Source of the DNA: Nitrospiraceae bacterium UBA6898
GTDB taxonomy: Bacteria > Nitrospirota > Thermodesulfovibrionia > Thermodesulfovibrionales > UBA6898
Direction of reading: 5' to 3'
NCBI GenBank assembly: GCA_002448975.1
Contig: DKBO01000180.1
Coordinates: 4,209-11,737 of the forward strand
Length of the DNA: 7,529 nt
Position numbers and translations under genes: made by a program. The notes beneath the pieces were generated by a model, which searched no databases, had not been told where the DNA came from, and saw only the letters and a program-made list of their open reading frames with translations. Below are positions 1 to 6,942 of the stretch, in pieces (the stretch's first letter is position 1; each line of letters opens with the position of its first letter).

Positions 1-342
1 AGGGTCTGGATCGTCCCGACCTTTTTCTGGCCCCAGATCGCAGGCGGTGCCCTGTTCGGCATCGGTTTTGTGGTGAGCGGGTACTGCCCGGGTACCGCTG
101 TTGCTGGTCTTGCGTCGGGCAGACTCGATGCGCTGGTCACGATGATCGGTATCGGCATCGGTTCCCTGATATTTGCCGTTGTCTACCCCATGCTCGAGGA
201 TTTTTATCAGTCTTCGCCCATGGGAGCTGCCACAATTCCCGGCATAACCGGCGTTAGCCACTGGGCCGTTCTGGCAGTGCTCTTTATCATCGCAGGGTTG
301 ATGTTTTTTCTCATGGAACACTTTGAGAGAAAAGCCGCCTAA
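1..342 (+). CDS. YeeE/YedE-family sulfur transport membrane protein, C-terminal part
   Basis: This is the 3' end of a gene that enters from the left edge; 113 residues are visible before the TAA stop at 340-342. The frame is open from base 1, so the internal GTG near 70 is not the start. The visible part has about three hydrophobic segments (roughly residues 13-37, 43-64 and 85-106) and a short charged tail. Residues 27-33 read GYCPGTA, followed by GLASG. This Cys-Pro-Gly-Thr signature is typical of YeeE/YedE (sulfur transport domain, including the half-size DUF6691 type), an inner-membrane family whose studied members take up thiosulfate or related sulfur compounds through conserved cysteines. 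The family call is strong; the substrate is inferred. The gene converges on the minus-strand acyltransferase, so it belongs to another transcription unit. Confidence 0.85.
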   Translation, partial: RVWIVPTFFWPQIAGGALFGIGFVVSGYCPGTAVAGLASGRLDALVTMIGIGIGSLIFAVVYPMLEDFYQSSPMGAATIPGITGVSHWAVLAVLFIIAGLMFFLMEHFERKAA

Positions 343-349
343 GTCAGAC

Positions 350-378
350 CGCTTTCCCGCCGTTCAGAACGTGAAGCG
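350..378 (+). terminator. Possible weak terminator hairpin after the YeeE/YedE gene
   Basis: Eight bases after the stop codon, CGCTT (350-354) can pair with AAGCG (374-378). Inside it lies the dyad CGTTC-A-GAACG (361-371). The sequence after it (TCTCTGGATTTGTG) is only loosely T-rich, with no clean T run, so intrinsic termination is uncertain. This is the best candidate end signal for the plus-strand gene. Confidence 0.25.
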
Positions 379-447
379 TCTCTGGATTTGTGTCGCATGA
401 TCAATCCATGACAATTGCGGCGGTGCCGTTGCATGACAGCGAGATGA

Positions 448-468
448 AGAGGAGTCCGTGCTTCCTCT
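448..468 (-). terminator. Possible weak terminator hairpin after the acyltransferase gene
   Basis: Just past the acyltransferase stop on the minus strand, AGAGGA and TCCTCT (448-453 and 463-468) form a perfect 6-bp stem with a 9-nt loop. The minus-strand continuation TCATCTCG is only slightly T-rich. The position, in a convergent gap, fits a terminator, but the U tract is poor. The rest of the 343-471 gap shows nothing I can assign. Confidence 0.25.
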
Positions 469-471
469 GCG

Positions 472-1365
472 CTAGTCCTTTATCCTCTTCCATCTCCGGT
501 GGATCCAGAGCCAATCAGCAGGGTGTTGCCTGACGAAATCCTCTATCGGCCTGAGAAAGTTCATCGTATCCTTCACGATGGCTTCATCGCCGTCACGGGA
601 CGCGTCGAGCTGAATCTCTTCCCCGATCTCAACAAGATGACCGTTAGCGGTCCGTCTGATGAATGCAGGGACAACAGGGGTTCCGGTCTTCCTGGCCAGG
701 ATTGCCGGTGTCTTCATAGCATAGGCATTTTTCCCTAGAAACGGGACAATAACGCCTTCTGAGCGTATAACGCTCTGGTCCATGAGGATGCCGATGACTT
801 CCCCTTTTTTCAGGGAAGAGAGGATTTTTTTCAAGGCCCCCTCTTTGTAGATGGTATGATTGCCGTATTTCTCCCGCGTCCTCTCGATAAACCTGTTCAA
901 ATAGGGATTATCCTGCTTTCGTGCAACGATGGTAATTTTGGCAATCTTCATCGACACATACACCGCCAGAAGCTCCCAATTGCCGCAATGAGCGGTGATA
1001 CAGAGAATCCCTTTGCCCTTCTGCATAGCCTTCCGATAGTTCTCCTCGCCTTTCACCTCCACATGACGGAAAACACTTTCACCCAACCCGTAGTAAATCT
1101 TGACCACTTCGATGAAGGACCTGCCGAGGTTCCTGAAGTTCTGCCTGATGACCGAACGGGAATCCGTACCGAGGACAAGAGCGCCGCGTTCAGCAGCGCC
1201 CTGGAGGTTATCAAGGGCAATCTTCCGCCTGCTGCTCCAGAAGACATAGGCAAGAAGACCGAGCAGATCGCCTGTCCGGAGGGCTGCCCGATAGGGCAGT
1301 ATGGCAAAAGGGAACGTGCTTGCTACCAGGAGGAGAAAAGGAAAGATCTGTCGAAGACGTTTCAT
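472..1365 (-). CDS. LpxL/HtrB-like lipid A (lysophospholipid) acyltransferase
   Basis: This 297-residue protein matches the usual length of the LpxL/LpxM/HtrB family, inner-membrane enzymes that transfer a fatty acyl chain to a lipid A precursor or related lipid. It has a hydrophobic N-terminus (residues about 8-25). The catalytic HX4E motif is H126-CGNW-E131. An LMDQ motif (194-197), PFLG (208-211) and the C-terminal WLWIHRRWK (285-293) are all typical of the family. The start is ATG at 1365-1363; its last bases overlap the TGA of the upstream Lon-like gene (ATGA, 1362-1365). No Shine-Dalgarno lies in the 18 bases before it (the nearest purine block, GGAAGG, is too far). Translation therefore probably depends on ribosomes finishing the Lon-like gene. 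Which acyl position or lipid is modified cannot be read from sequence; an ornithine-lipid or other phospholipid acyltransferase remains possible. Confidence 0.88.
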   Translation of the reverse strand: MKRLRQIFPFLLLVASTFPFAILPYRAALRTGDLLGLLAYVFWSSRRKIALDNLQGAAERGALVLGTDSRSVIRQNFRNLGRSFIEVVKIYYGLGESVFRHVEVKGEENYRKAMQKGKGILCITAHCGNWELLAVYVSMKIAKITIVARKQDNPYLNRFIERTREKYGNHTIYKEGALKKILSSLKKGEVIGILMDQSVIRSEGVIVPFLGKNAYAMKTPAILARKTGTPVVPAFIRRTANGHLVEIGEEIQLDASRDGDEAIVKDTMNFLRPIEDFVRQHPADWLWIHRRWKRIKD

Positions 1366-3785
1366 GAATCGTTGTTTTCTTTATCCTTCCGGCCTTCCTT
1401 CTTTTCCTTGTCCTTGTAGGCCTGGCTGATTTCATCAAGGCGCTTCATGACCAGATAGTTGATCGAACCTTCAGGCCACGTGCCGTCATCCCTGAGTTCA
1501 CCTGCAGGTATGCCGGTACAGAGCTCAAGACCTTCCTCTACCCTGCTGATGGCATAGATGGTGAACTTGCCGTTTCTGACCGCATCAACAACTTCTTTTT
1601 TGAGCATGAGGTTGTTCAGGTTTTTCCGCGGAATAACCACGCCATGACTGCCGTCAAGACCGCGAACCCTGCAAAGATCAAAGAAACCCTCGATCTTCTC
1701 ATTGACCCCGCCGATAGGCTGAACATCGCCATGCTGGTCCATCGACCCGGTTATGGCAAGGTCCTGCCTGAGCGGGATTCCCGAAAGGCTGCTCAAAATC
1801 ACAAAGAGTTCTGCGCAGGAAGCACTGTCGCCCTCGACCATATCGTAGAGCTGCTCAAAGGTTATGGATGCGGAAAAGCTCACCGGCTTCTTGCGGGCAT
1901 AGGTACTGTTGATATAGTGGGAGATGATCAGAATGGCCTTTTCATGGATTTTGCCGCTCATCTTCGTCTCACGCTCGATATTGACAACGCCGCCCTTGCC
2001 GGTATAGGTCCGTGCAGTAATCCTTGACGGTTTGCCGAACAGATAGTCGCCCATGCCGAGGACCGCCAGACCGTTGATCTGCCCGACCTTCTTTCCGTCG
2101 GTGTCAACAATGATCGTGCCCTCGACCATCATCTCCTGAATGCGCTCCTCGATCCGGTTGTTTCGGTAAATCTTCTCCTCCAGCGCCTTTTCCACATGTT
2201 CGTCCTTTACTATCTGACTGCCGGACTGCTTTGCCCAGTAGCTCGCCTCTCTGATGAGATCATTCACTTCGCTGAATTGCGATGAGAGCTTATTCTGATG
2301 CCCGGCAAGGCGTGCGCCGTATTCCACGATCTTGGCTACCCCGGTGCGGTCGAAGGGAAGTGTTTTGTCTTTCTTTGACGTGCTGGCAATAAAGGCGGCG
2401 TATTTATGAATCGTTTCTTTCGTGGTATCCATCCTGCTGTCGAAATCGGCCTTCACCTTGAAGAGCTCGCGGTATTCCTCGTCCAGACTGTACAGGAGGT
2501 AGTAAAAGTACGGCGTACCTACGAGGATCACCTTGACGGTCAGAGGGATGGCTTCCGGCCTGAGCGTTGTTGTGGAAATCAGGCGGTACTGCTCCCAAAT
2601 ATCCTCTATCTTTATCTCCCGGTTCTTGATCGCACGTTTCAGGGCATCATAGGAGAACATATTTCTGAGCAGATCAAGGACATCGACCACAATATACCCG
2701 CCGTTTGCCCGGTGCAGGGAACCTGCCTTGATCATGGAGAAGTCTGTTGTTGCCACGCCGTACTGGAACTTGTGCTCAAGCCTGCCAAGAAGGTTGAAAT
2801 AGGTCGGATTGCTCTCATAGATGCAGGGCGCTCCTTTCGCGTCCTTGTTACTGACCAGCACATTGACCGTATAGCGGGTATAGGTCGGTTCGCTCTTCTG
2901 CAGACGCATAAACGGAAGCGGAGGGGTCTGTTCTTCCTGCGCCTTGAAATCATCGAGATGATTCAGGATATCCTCCGTGACATCAGCAAGGTAGGAGGAG
3001 ATCTTCTCGTGCTCCTGATACTTCTGCTTCAGGTCGTCCATGAGATGACCCACCACGGCGAGTGCAGCCTCGCGTTCGAGGGCCGCCTGTTGCGCCTTAA
3101 GGCCCTTCTCCCCTTCTCTCACCTCCCTGACGATATCGTTCAGCTTCTCTTGCAGCTGTTTTCCAATCTCATCGATCCTCTCTTTTGTTTTATTGTCAAG
3201 CGCTTCATACTCTTCCTCGGTCAGCGGTTCTCCGCCCTTCTTCATCGGTACGATCATGAGACCGGTCACGCTCTTCCGGATAGAGAATCCCTTTGCCTCG
3301 GCATCCTCTTCCAGCGCGGTGAAAAGCGCCTTCTGTTTTTTCTGGAAATCTTCCATCAACTTATTCTTCTGCTTTTCGTACTCTTTTGACTCGAAGATCT
3401 TCGGAATCTCTGTCTGGAGCGTTTTGACGAGTTCTTCCATGTCCCGGAAAAAAAGCGGGGCCTGCCCCGGAGAAAGGGATACGGCAAGGGGTGTGTCAGG
3501 GTCGGCAAAGTTGTACACGTAGCACCAGTCCTGGGGCACCGGCTCATCAGCTGCCTTTTTGCTCAACAGCTTCCTGATGGTGGTCATCTTTCCGGTGCCG
3601 TTTTCGCCGAGCAGAAATATATTGAAGCCGCTGCTCTCAAGGTTCAGTCCGAAATCAATTGCCCTGAGCGCCCGGTCCTGACCGATGGTCTCTATATCCT
3701 CCTGCAGCTCATCCGTAGTACTGAAGGTAAAAACAGCAGGGTCGCAGCACCGATACAGCTCTTCAATTCCAAGCGGTTTTATCAT
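1362..3785 (-). CDS. Lon-family AAA+ serine protease, LonB/LonC-like (AAA_32 type)
   Basis: An 807-residue protein without the N-terminal substrate-binding domain of classical LonA, matching the family usually named 'Lon-related ATP-dependent protease' (E. coli YcbZ-like). Residues about 58-69 form a P-loop (G60-ENGTGK66-M67-T68). A long, charged, helical and probably coiled-coil insert follows (about 115-285). RANGGYIVVDVLDLL (359-373) is the Walker B region and ILVGTPY (420-426) the sensor-1 strand. The Lon protease domain fills about 560-765. EGDSAS gives catalytic Ser654 and IGGVNEK gives Lys697; their spacing of 43 residues equals that of E. coli Lon (S679/K722). A basic/acidic tail ends the protein. 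The start ATG (3785-3783) has GGAGG at 3795-3791, 5 nt upstream. Met at Walker A position 67, where Ser/Thr is canonical, makes ATP hydrolysis less certain. Its substrate is unknown. It overlaps the acyltransferase gene by 4 nt. Confidence 0.9.
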   Translation of the reverse strand: MIKPLGIEELYRCCDPAVFTFSTTDELQEDIETIGQDRALRAIDFGLNLESSGFNIFLLGENGTGKMTTIRKLLSKKAADEPVPQDWCYVYNFADPDTPLAVSLSPGQAPLFFRDMEELVKTLQTEIPKIFESKEYEKQKNKLMEDFQKKQKALFTALEEDAEAKGFSIRKSVTGLMIVPMKKGGEPLTEEEYEALDNKTKERIDEIGKQLQEKLNDIVREVREGEKGLKAQQAALEREAALAVVGHLMDDLKQKYQEHEKISSYLADVTEDILNHLDDFKAQEEQTPPLPFMRLQKSEPTYTRYTVNVLVSNKDAKGAPCIYESNPTYFNLLGRLEHKFQYGVATTDFSMIKAGSLHRANGGYIVVDVLDLLRNMFSYDALKRAIKNREIKIEDIWEQYRLISTTTLRPEAIPLTVKVILVGTPYFYYLLYSLDEEYRELFKVKADFDSRMDTTKETIHKYAAFIASTSKKDKTLPFDRTGVAKIVEYGARLAGHQNKLSSQFSEVNDLIREASYWAKQSGSQIVKDEHVEKALEEKIYRNNRIEERIQEMMVEGTIIVDTDGKKVGQINGLAVLGMGDYLFGKPSRITARTYTGKGGVVNIERETKMSGKIHEKAILIISHYINSTYARKKPVSFSASITFEQLYDMVEGDSASCAELFVILSSLSGIPLRQDLAITGSMDQHGDVQPIGGVNEKIEGFFDLCRVRGLDGSHGVVIPRKNLNNLMLKKEVVDAVRNGKFTIYAISRVEEGLELCTGIPAGELRDDGTWPEGSINYLVMKRLDEISQAYKDKEKKEGRKDKENNDS

Positions 3786-3790
3786 TCTTT

Positions 3791-3795
3791 CCTCC
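3791..3795 (-). promoter_or_regulatory. Ribosome binding site of the Lon-like gene
   Basis: Reading the minus strand, CGGAGGAAAGA immediately precedes ATG, placing GGAGG five nucleotides from the start. This supports the start at 3785. No convincing -35/-10 pair was found further upstream. Confidence 0.75.
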
Positions 3796-3872
3796 GTGCT
3801 TCAAATGTGCGTCGATCCCGGTGATGCCCTATCGCAGCCTGATCCGGCACAGACCGAGGCGCTAAGGTACAC

Positions 3873-3920
3873 GTTCTGATGCCCGCGGCATTCATCACGT
3901 GCTCTCCCGGTCATCAGAAC
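3873..3920 (-). repeat. Inverted repeat (hairpin) upstream of the Lon-like gene
   Basis: GTTCTGATG (3873-3881) and CATCAGAAC (3912-3920) are perfect 9-bp inverted arms. After one mismatch the stem continues for three more G-C pairs. The loop, about 22 nt, contains the palindrome CACGTG. No T run follows on either strand, so it is not a standard terminator. It lies about 90 nt before the Lon-like start, in the leuA-lon gap, and would be part of the message if transcription reads through or starts upstream. Its function is unknown. Confidence 0.55.
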
Positions 3921-3952
3921 AGGATTCAAACCTGAGGCCGAATAGGATATGT

Positions 3953-3981
3953 CCCGCCCGACGCGGAAAGCGGAGGGCGGG
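3953..3981 (-). repeat. GC-rich hairpin in the leuA-lon gap
   Basis: CCCGCCC (3953-3959) and GGGCGGG (3975-3981) are perfect 7-bp G-C arms. An inner CGC/GCG pairing is possible across a 2x2 internal loop. Such a stem is stable enough for a terminator, but the minus-strand continuation ACATATCC lacks a T run, and so does the plus-strand side (TATCGCTCT). It may pause polymerase, protect the 3' end of the leuA message or act with Rho. The gap from 3786 to 4010 otherwise holds only the other inverted repeat and the A/T dyad listed separately. Confidence 0.5.
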
Positions 3982-3996
3982 TATCGCTCTCTTACG

Positions 3997-4031
3997 AAAA
4001 AAACCTTTTTTTATTTCTTGCGGGAAGCAAG
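3997..4031 (-). terminator. Possible weak terminator at the leuA 3' end
   Basis: On the minus strand, the last leuA codons contain CTTGC-ttccc-GCAAG (4031-4017), a 5-bp stem. The stop codon follows, then an A7-GG-T7 dyad (4012-3997). The T7 run could act as a U tract, but an A-rich stretch separates it from the stem, so the layout is not that of a standard intrinsic terminator. The A/T dyad itself gives only a weak hairpin in RNA. Confidence 0.25.
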
Positions 4032-5513
4032 CTTGTTGAGCGCGGTGATATACGCCTTTGCAGCAGCGACGATGATGTCCGTGTCCGCACCCTGCCCCCT
4101 GACCGATTTACCATTCTCTTGAAGCGTCACAACGACCTCGCCAAGGGCGTCAGTGCCGCCGGTAATGCCTTTGACATCGAATTTCAGAAGATTGCTCTTC
4201 GTCTTCGTTATCGCAGCTATGGCCTGATACGTAGCATCTACCGGTCCGTCGCCCGTGGCAGTCTTCTGTACAGCCCTGCCCCTGATCTTCATCTTGACCG
4301 TCGACTTGGGCACCACACCCATGCCGCTCGAAACTTTCAGGTCAGTGAGCCTGAAGGCTTCCGGGATCTTCGATACCTCTTCCGTCACCAGAGCTTCAAG
4401 ATCCTCGTCAAAAATCTGCTTCTTCTGGTCTGCAAGGTGCTTGAACTTCACGAACGCACTCTCGATCTCTTCGGGCGTCAGATCATACCCGAGTTCCTGG
4501 AGGCGGACCTTGAAAGCATGCCTGCCGGAGTGCTTGCCGAGAACAAGCTCGGTCTTTTTCAGGCCGATATCCTCCGGCTTTATAATCTCGTAGGTCATCT
4601 TTTCCTTGAGCAGTCCATCCTGGTGAATGCCTGATTCATGTGCAAAGGCATTTGCGCCGACGATTGCCTTGTTCGGCTGGACGCGGATGCCCGTTATTCT
4701 CGTGAGCAGTCTGCTCGTCCGTATGATCTCACGCGTACGGATATTGGTCGTTGCCCGGTAGATATCTTTTCTTGTCGCAAGGTTCATCACAACCTCTTCC
4801 ATGGAACAGTTCCCCGCACGCTCTCCGATACCGTTGATCGTGCATTCCACCTGTCCGGCGCCGCTCATGATAGCCGCAAGCGAGTTGGCCACGGCCAAGC
4901 CGAGGTCGTTGTGACAGTGCACCGATATGACAGCCCGATCACCGATCTTGTCCTTTACCGCCTTGATCGTCGCGCCGAATTCAACGGGCGTCGTATAGCC
5001 GACGGTATCGGGAATGTTGACCGTAGTCGCCCCTGCTTCAACGACTGCAAGTATCAGTTCGATGAGATAGCTGAGATCCGTTCGTGTCGCATCCATGGCA
5101 GAGAACTCGACATCTGCAGCAAGGCTCCGGGCAAGCTCCACCATGGCAATGGACCGCTTCAGTGCCTCCTCCCGGCTGATACGATACTGGTACTTCAGGT
5201 GGACATCCGAACTCGAGTGGAACGTGTGGATGCGGTGCTCCGGAGCTTGCCTGATGGCTTCATAGGCCCTCCGGATATCCTCTTCTTTTGCCCGGGCGAG
5301 CCCCGCGATCGTAGTCCCCCTCACTTCATTGGCAATACGCTTGACTGCCTCAAAATCGCCGGGGGATGCAATGGGAAAACCGGCCTCGATGATATCAACG
5401 CCGAGCCTGACCAACTGCTTGGCCATCTGTATCTTTTCATCCACATTCATGGACGCGCCCGGAGACTGTTCACCGTCGCGCAAGGTCGTATCGAATATCT
5501 TGATCGTTCTCAT
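4011..5513 (-). CDS. leuA: 2-isopropylmalate synthase
   Basis: A 500-residue enzyme that condenses acetyl-CoA with 2-ketoisovalerate to form 2-isopropylmalate, the first committed step of leucine synthesis, in the cytoplasm. The N-terminal TIM-barrel starts FDTTLRDGEQSPGASM (7-22), with Arg12 and Asp13 in the LRDGEQ active-site motif. SVHCHNDLG (197-205) supplies metal-binding His199 and His201, and GERAGN (230-235) ends at Asn235. HESGIHQDG (292-300) marks the linker/subdomain. A C-terminal leucine-feedback (LeuA dimerisation) domain occupies about 365-497, with GDGPVDA (421-427) and GGTDALGEV (452-460), so feedback inhibition by leucine is expected. The intact regulatory domain and overall match favour LeuA over citramalate or homocitrate synthase. 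The ATG (5513-5511) overlaps the pssA TGA by 4 nt and has AGGAG 7 nt upstream, inside pssA. It is the last gene of the ilvC-psd-pssA-leuA run. Confidence 0.96.
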   Translation of the reverse strand: MRTIKIFDTTLRDGEQSPGASMNVDEKIQMAKQLVRLGVDIIEAGFPIASPGDFEAVKRIANEVRGTTIAGLARAKEEDIRRAYEAIRQAPEHRIHTFHSSSDVHLKYQYRISREEALKRSIAMVELARSLAADVEFSAMDATRTDLSYLIELILAVVEAGATTVNIPDTVGYTTPVEFGATIKAVKDKIGDRAVISVHCHNDLGLAVANSLAAIMSGAGQVECTINGIGERAGNCSMEEVVMNLATRKDIYRATTNIRTREIIRTSRLLTRITGIRVQPNKAIVGANAFAHESGIHQDGLLKEKMTYEIIKPEDIGLKKTELVLGKHSGRHAFKVRLQELGYDLTPEEIESAFVKFKHLADQKKQIFDEDLEALVTEEVSKIPEAFRLTDLKVSSGMGVVPKSTVKMKIRGRAVQKTATGDGPVDATYQAIAAITKTKSNLLKFDVKGITGGTDALGEVVVTLQENGKSVRGQGADTDIIVAAAKAYITALNKLASRKK

Positions 5514-6307
5514 GGCTGCACTCCTGTTTCGCCCTGGTGTTCCTTCTTTTTCTCACGCCGCCGTTTCATCAAAAGCACGGCATTTTCAATTATACCCCAA
5601 ACAAGGTAGAGCATTGCAAAGACGAAAATGGCCGGGGACGGATGAATAAGAAGGACAAAAAGAACGAGGACAAAAACGATGAGGACCCAGAACGGCTTCT
5701 TTTCCTTAAAGTCGATCTCCTTTACGCCGTGGAATCTGAACGTGCTCACCATGAGAAGAGCCAGGACGATCGTGAACAACGGATAGAAGATATGCGTATC
5801 CGGAACTTCCTGCCCGACCTCATACCAGGAATAAAAGATAACGACTGACGCAAGTATCGATGCTGCACCCGGTATGGGCATGCCCTTGAATGCCTTGGAA
5901 CCGGAAGACCCGGTCTGCACGTTGAAACGTGCAAGACGGAGCGCCCCGCATGCTACAAAGAGGAACGCAGCAGCCCAGCCGAGCCTGCCGAAGGGCACCA
6001 GTGACCATTTGTACATCATGACCGCCGGTGCTACGCCAAAGGCAACAAGATCGGACAGGGAGTCAAGCTCGACGCCAAAACGGGTCGTCGTATTGGTAAG
6101 ACGCGCAATCCACCCGTCGAGACCGTCGAAGATGTTTGCAAGCATGATGGCCCACGCAGCATAGACAAAGTTCCCGTTTATCGCCGACATGATGGCATAG
6201 AACCCGCAGAACATGCCGCAGAGGGTAAGCGTGTTGGGCAGAAGATAGACGCCCTTCTTCGGCTGTTTATCGCCCTGCGGCCCATGCCCTTCTTCCACCA
6301 CGATCAC
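5510..6307 (-). CDS. pssA: CDP-diacylglycerol-serine O-phosphatidyltransferase (phosphatidylserine synthase)
   Basis: This integral membrane enzyme (265 residues as drawn) joins serine to CDP-diacylglycerol, giving phosphatidylserine and CMP. The CDP-alcohol phosphatidyltransferase motif is complete: D61-GL-D64-GWIAR, eight residues, then G78-VEL-D82-SLS-D86, carrying the four metal-binding aspartates. ARFN (127-130) and KGMPIPG (141-147) are typical of PssA. Several hydrophobic helices follow and the tail is very basic (KRRREKKK). The frame opens at GTG (6307-6305), overlapping the psd TGA as GTGA. That GTG sits directly against the purine block AAGGGGGT, so GTG codon 3 or 4 (6301 or 6298), 4-7 nt downstream of it, may be the true start and the protein 2-3 residues shorter. 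The product feeds Psd, encoded just upstream. Confidence 0.94.
   Translation of the reverse strand: MIVVEEGHGPQGDKQPKKGVYLLPNTLTLCGMFCGFYAIMSAINGNFVYAAWAIMLANIFDGLDGWIARLTNTTTRFGVELDSLSDLVAFGVAPAVMMYKWSLVPFGRLGWAAAFLFVACGALRLARFNVQTGSSGSKAFKGMPIPGAASILASVVIFYSWYEVGQEVPDTHIFYPLFTIVLALLMVSTFRFHGVKEIDFKEKKPFWVLIVFVLVLFVLLIHPSPAIFVFAMLYLVWGIIENAVLLMKRRREKKKEHQGETGVQP
5521..5525 (-). promoter_or_regulatory. Ribosome binding site of leuA inside pssA
   Basis: CAGGAG on the minus strand lies 7 nt before the leuA ATG and within the last codons of pssA. Together with the ATGA overlap it suggests leuA can be both re-initiated after pssA and initiated on its own. Confidence 0.7.
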
Positions 6308-6942
6308 CCCCTTTCACCGATCTTACAGAGTACTGTCTCCCCTGCTCTGACCATGTCTCCCATCTGCACCTTCACAACTGCATCTTTCGGGACATACAGA
6401 TCAACCCGCGAACTGAACTTAATTATCCCGTATCGCTCGCCTCTCTGCAAGACGTCACCTTCTGATACCCTGCAGACAGCCCTGCGTGCAACAAAGCCTG
6501 CCACCTGCCGTACCAGGACATCTCCGTAGCGAGTTTCAAGCACCATATCAATGTGTTCGTTCCGGATAGAGGCCTCATCCTTATATGCCGCAATGAATGT
6601 TCCCTTGGTATGGTTGACGGATTTGACCTTGCCGTCACAGGGAACACGGTTCACATGGACATTCAGGGGAGACATGAAGATGCTGATCTGCTTGACCCCG
6701 GCATGGAGATAGGCTGTTTCGTCCGTCTCCCCTATGACAATCACCTTGCCGTCAGCCGGGGCGACGAAGAGGCCCTGCTCAGTCGGAACAGTCCTCTCAG
6801 GGTCTCTGAAGAAGTAAAACATAAAGGCGGTAATGAGGACCGGCACGGCAGCAGCTCCTGCACCGCCGGCCCAGAAACAGAGCGCGGAAATGGCTGCTGC
6901 GGCAGCGATAAAAGGATAGCCTTCGGAGGCGAATTTCATCAT
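6304..6942 (-). CDS. psd: Phosphatidylserine decarboxylase proenzyme, short (archaetidylserine decarboxylase-like) type
   Basis: A 212-residue protein of the short Psd class, which decarboxylates phosphatidylserine to phosphatidylethanolamine with a self-made pyruvoyl group. An N-terminal SEGYPFI motif leads into a membrane anchor (about 9-45). Then come FFRDPER (44-50), APADGKV (61-67), IFMSPLNVHVNR (88-99, with His96) and RNEH (127-130). The self-cleavage region reads IKFSSRVDLYVP (174-185), where Ser178 would become the pyruvoyl residue. The residue before it is Ser177 instead of the Gly normal for this family. The start is one of two tandem ATGs (6942 or 6939). No Shine-Dalgarno precedes them within reach. 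Instead the first ATG overlaps the stop of a 15-codon leader ORF that has a strong one, so translation is probably coupled. The 3' end overlaps pssA by 4 nt. Confidence 0.93.
   Translation of the reverse strand: MMKFASEGYPFIAAAAAISALCFWAGGAGAAAVPVLITAFMFYFFRDPERTVPTEQGLFVAPADGKVIVIGETDETAYLHAGVKQISIFMSPLNVHVNRVPCDGKVKSVNHTKGTFIAAYKDEASIRNEHIDMVLETRYGDVLVRQVAGFVARRAVCRVSEGDVLQRGERYGIIKFSSRVDLYVPKDAVVKVQMGDMVRAGETVLCKIGERG

Noticed and set aside
70..342. A short complete gene starting at the GTG at 70
   Set aside because: The same frame is open back to base 1 with family-like sequence, so this is the interior of a longer gene.
856..1419. Open frame of 187 codons on the plus strand opposite the acyltransferase
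   Set aside because: The minus-strand gene has the HX4E motif and full family length; the antisense frame has no recognisable protein features.
2406..3389. Long open frame of 327 codons on the plus strand inside the Lon-like gene
   Set aside because: It lies wholly antisense to a gene with intact catalytic motifs and its translation resembles no family; it is a product of codon usage on the other strand.
3918..3938. T-arm-like sequence CAGG-TTTGAAT-CCTG on the minus strand, suggesting a tRNA or att-site remnant
   Set aside because: The loop lacks the invariant C of TTCRANY, no matching acceptor, D or anticodon arms fit at the right distances, and no integrase or boundary repeat is visible.
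3786..4010. Promoter for the Lon-like gene in the gap
   Set aside because: A few TTGAAT-like and TATCCT-like hexamers occur, but no pair has acceptable spacing and match, so none is reported.
4638..5609. Open frame of 323 codons on the plus strand opposite leuA and the end of pssA
   Set aside because: It mirrors conserved leuA sequence and shows no family motif or ribosome binding site, so it is a shadow frame.
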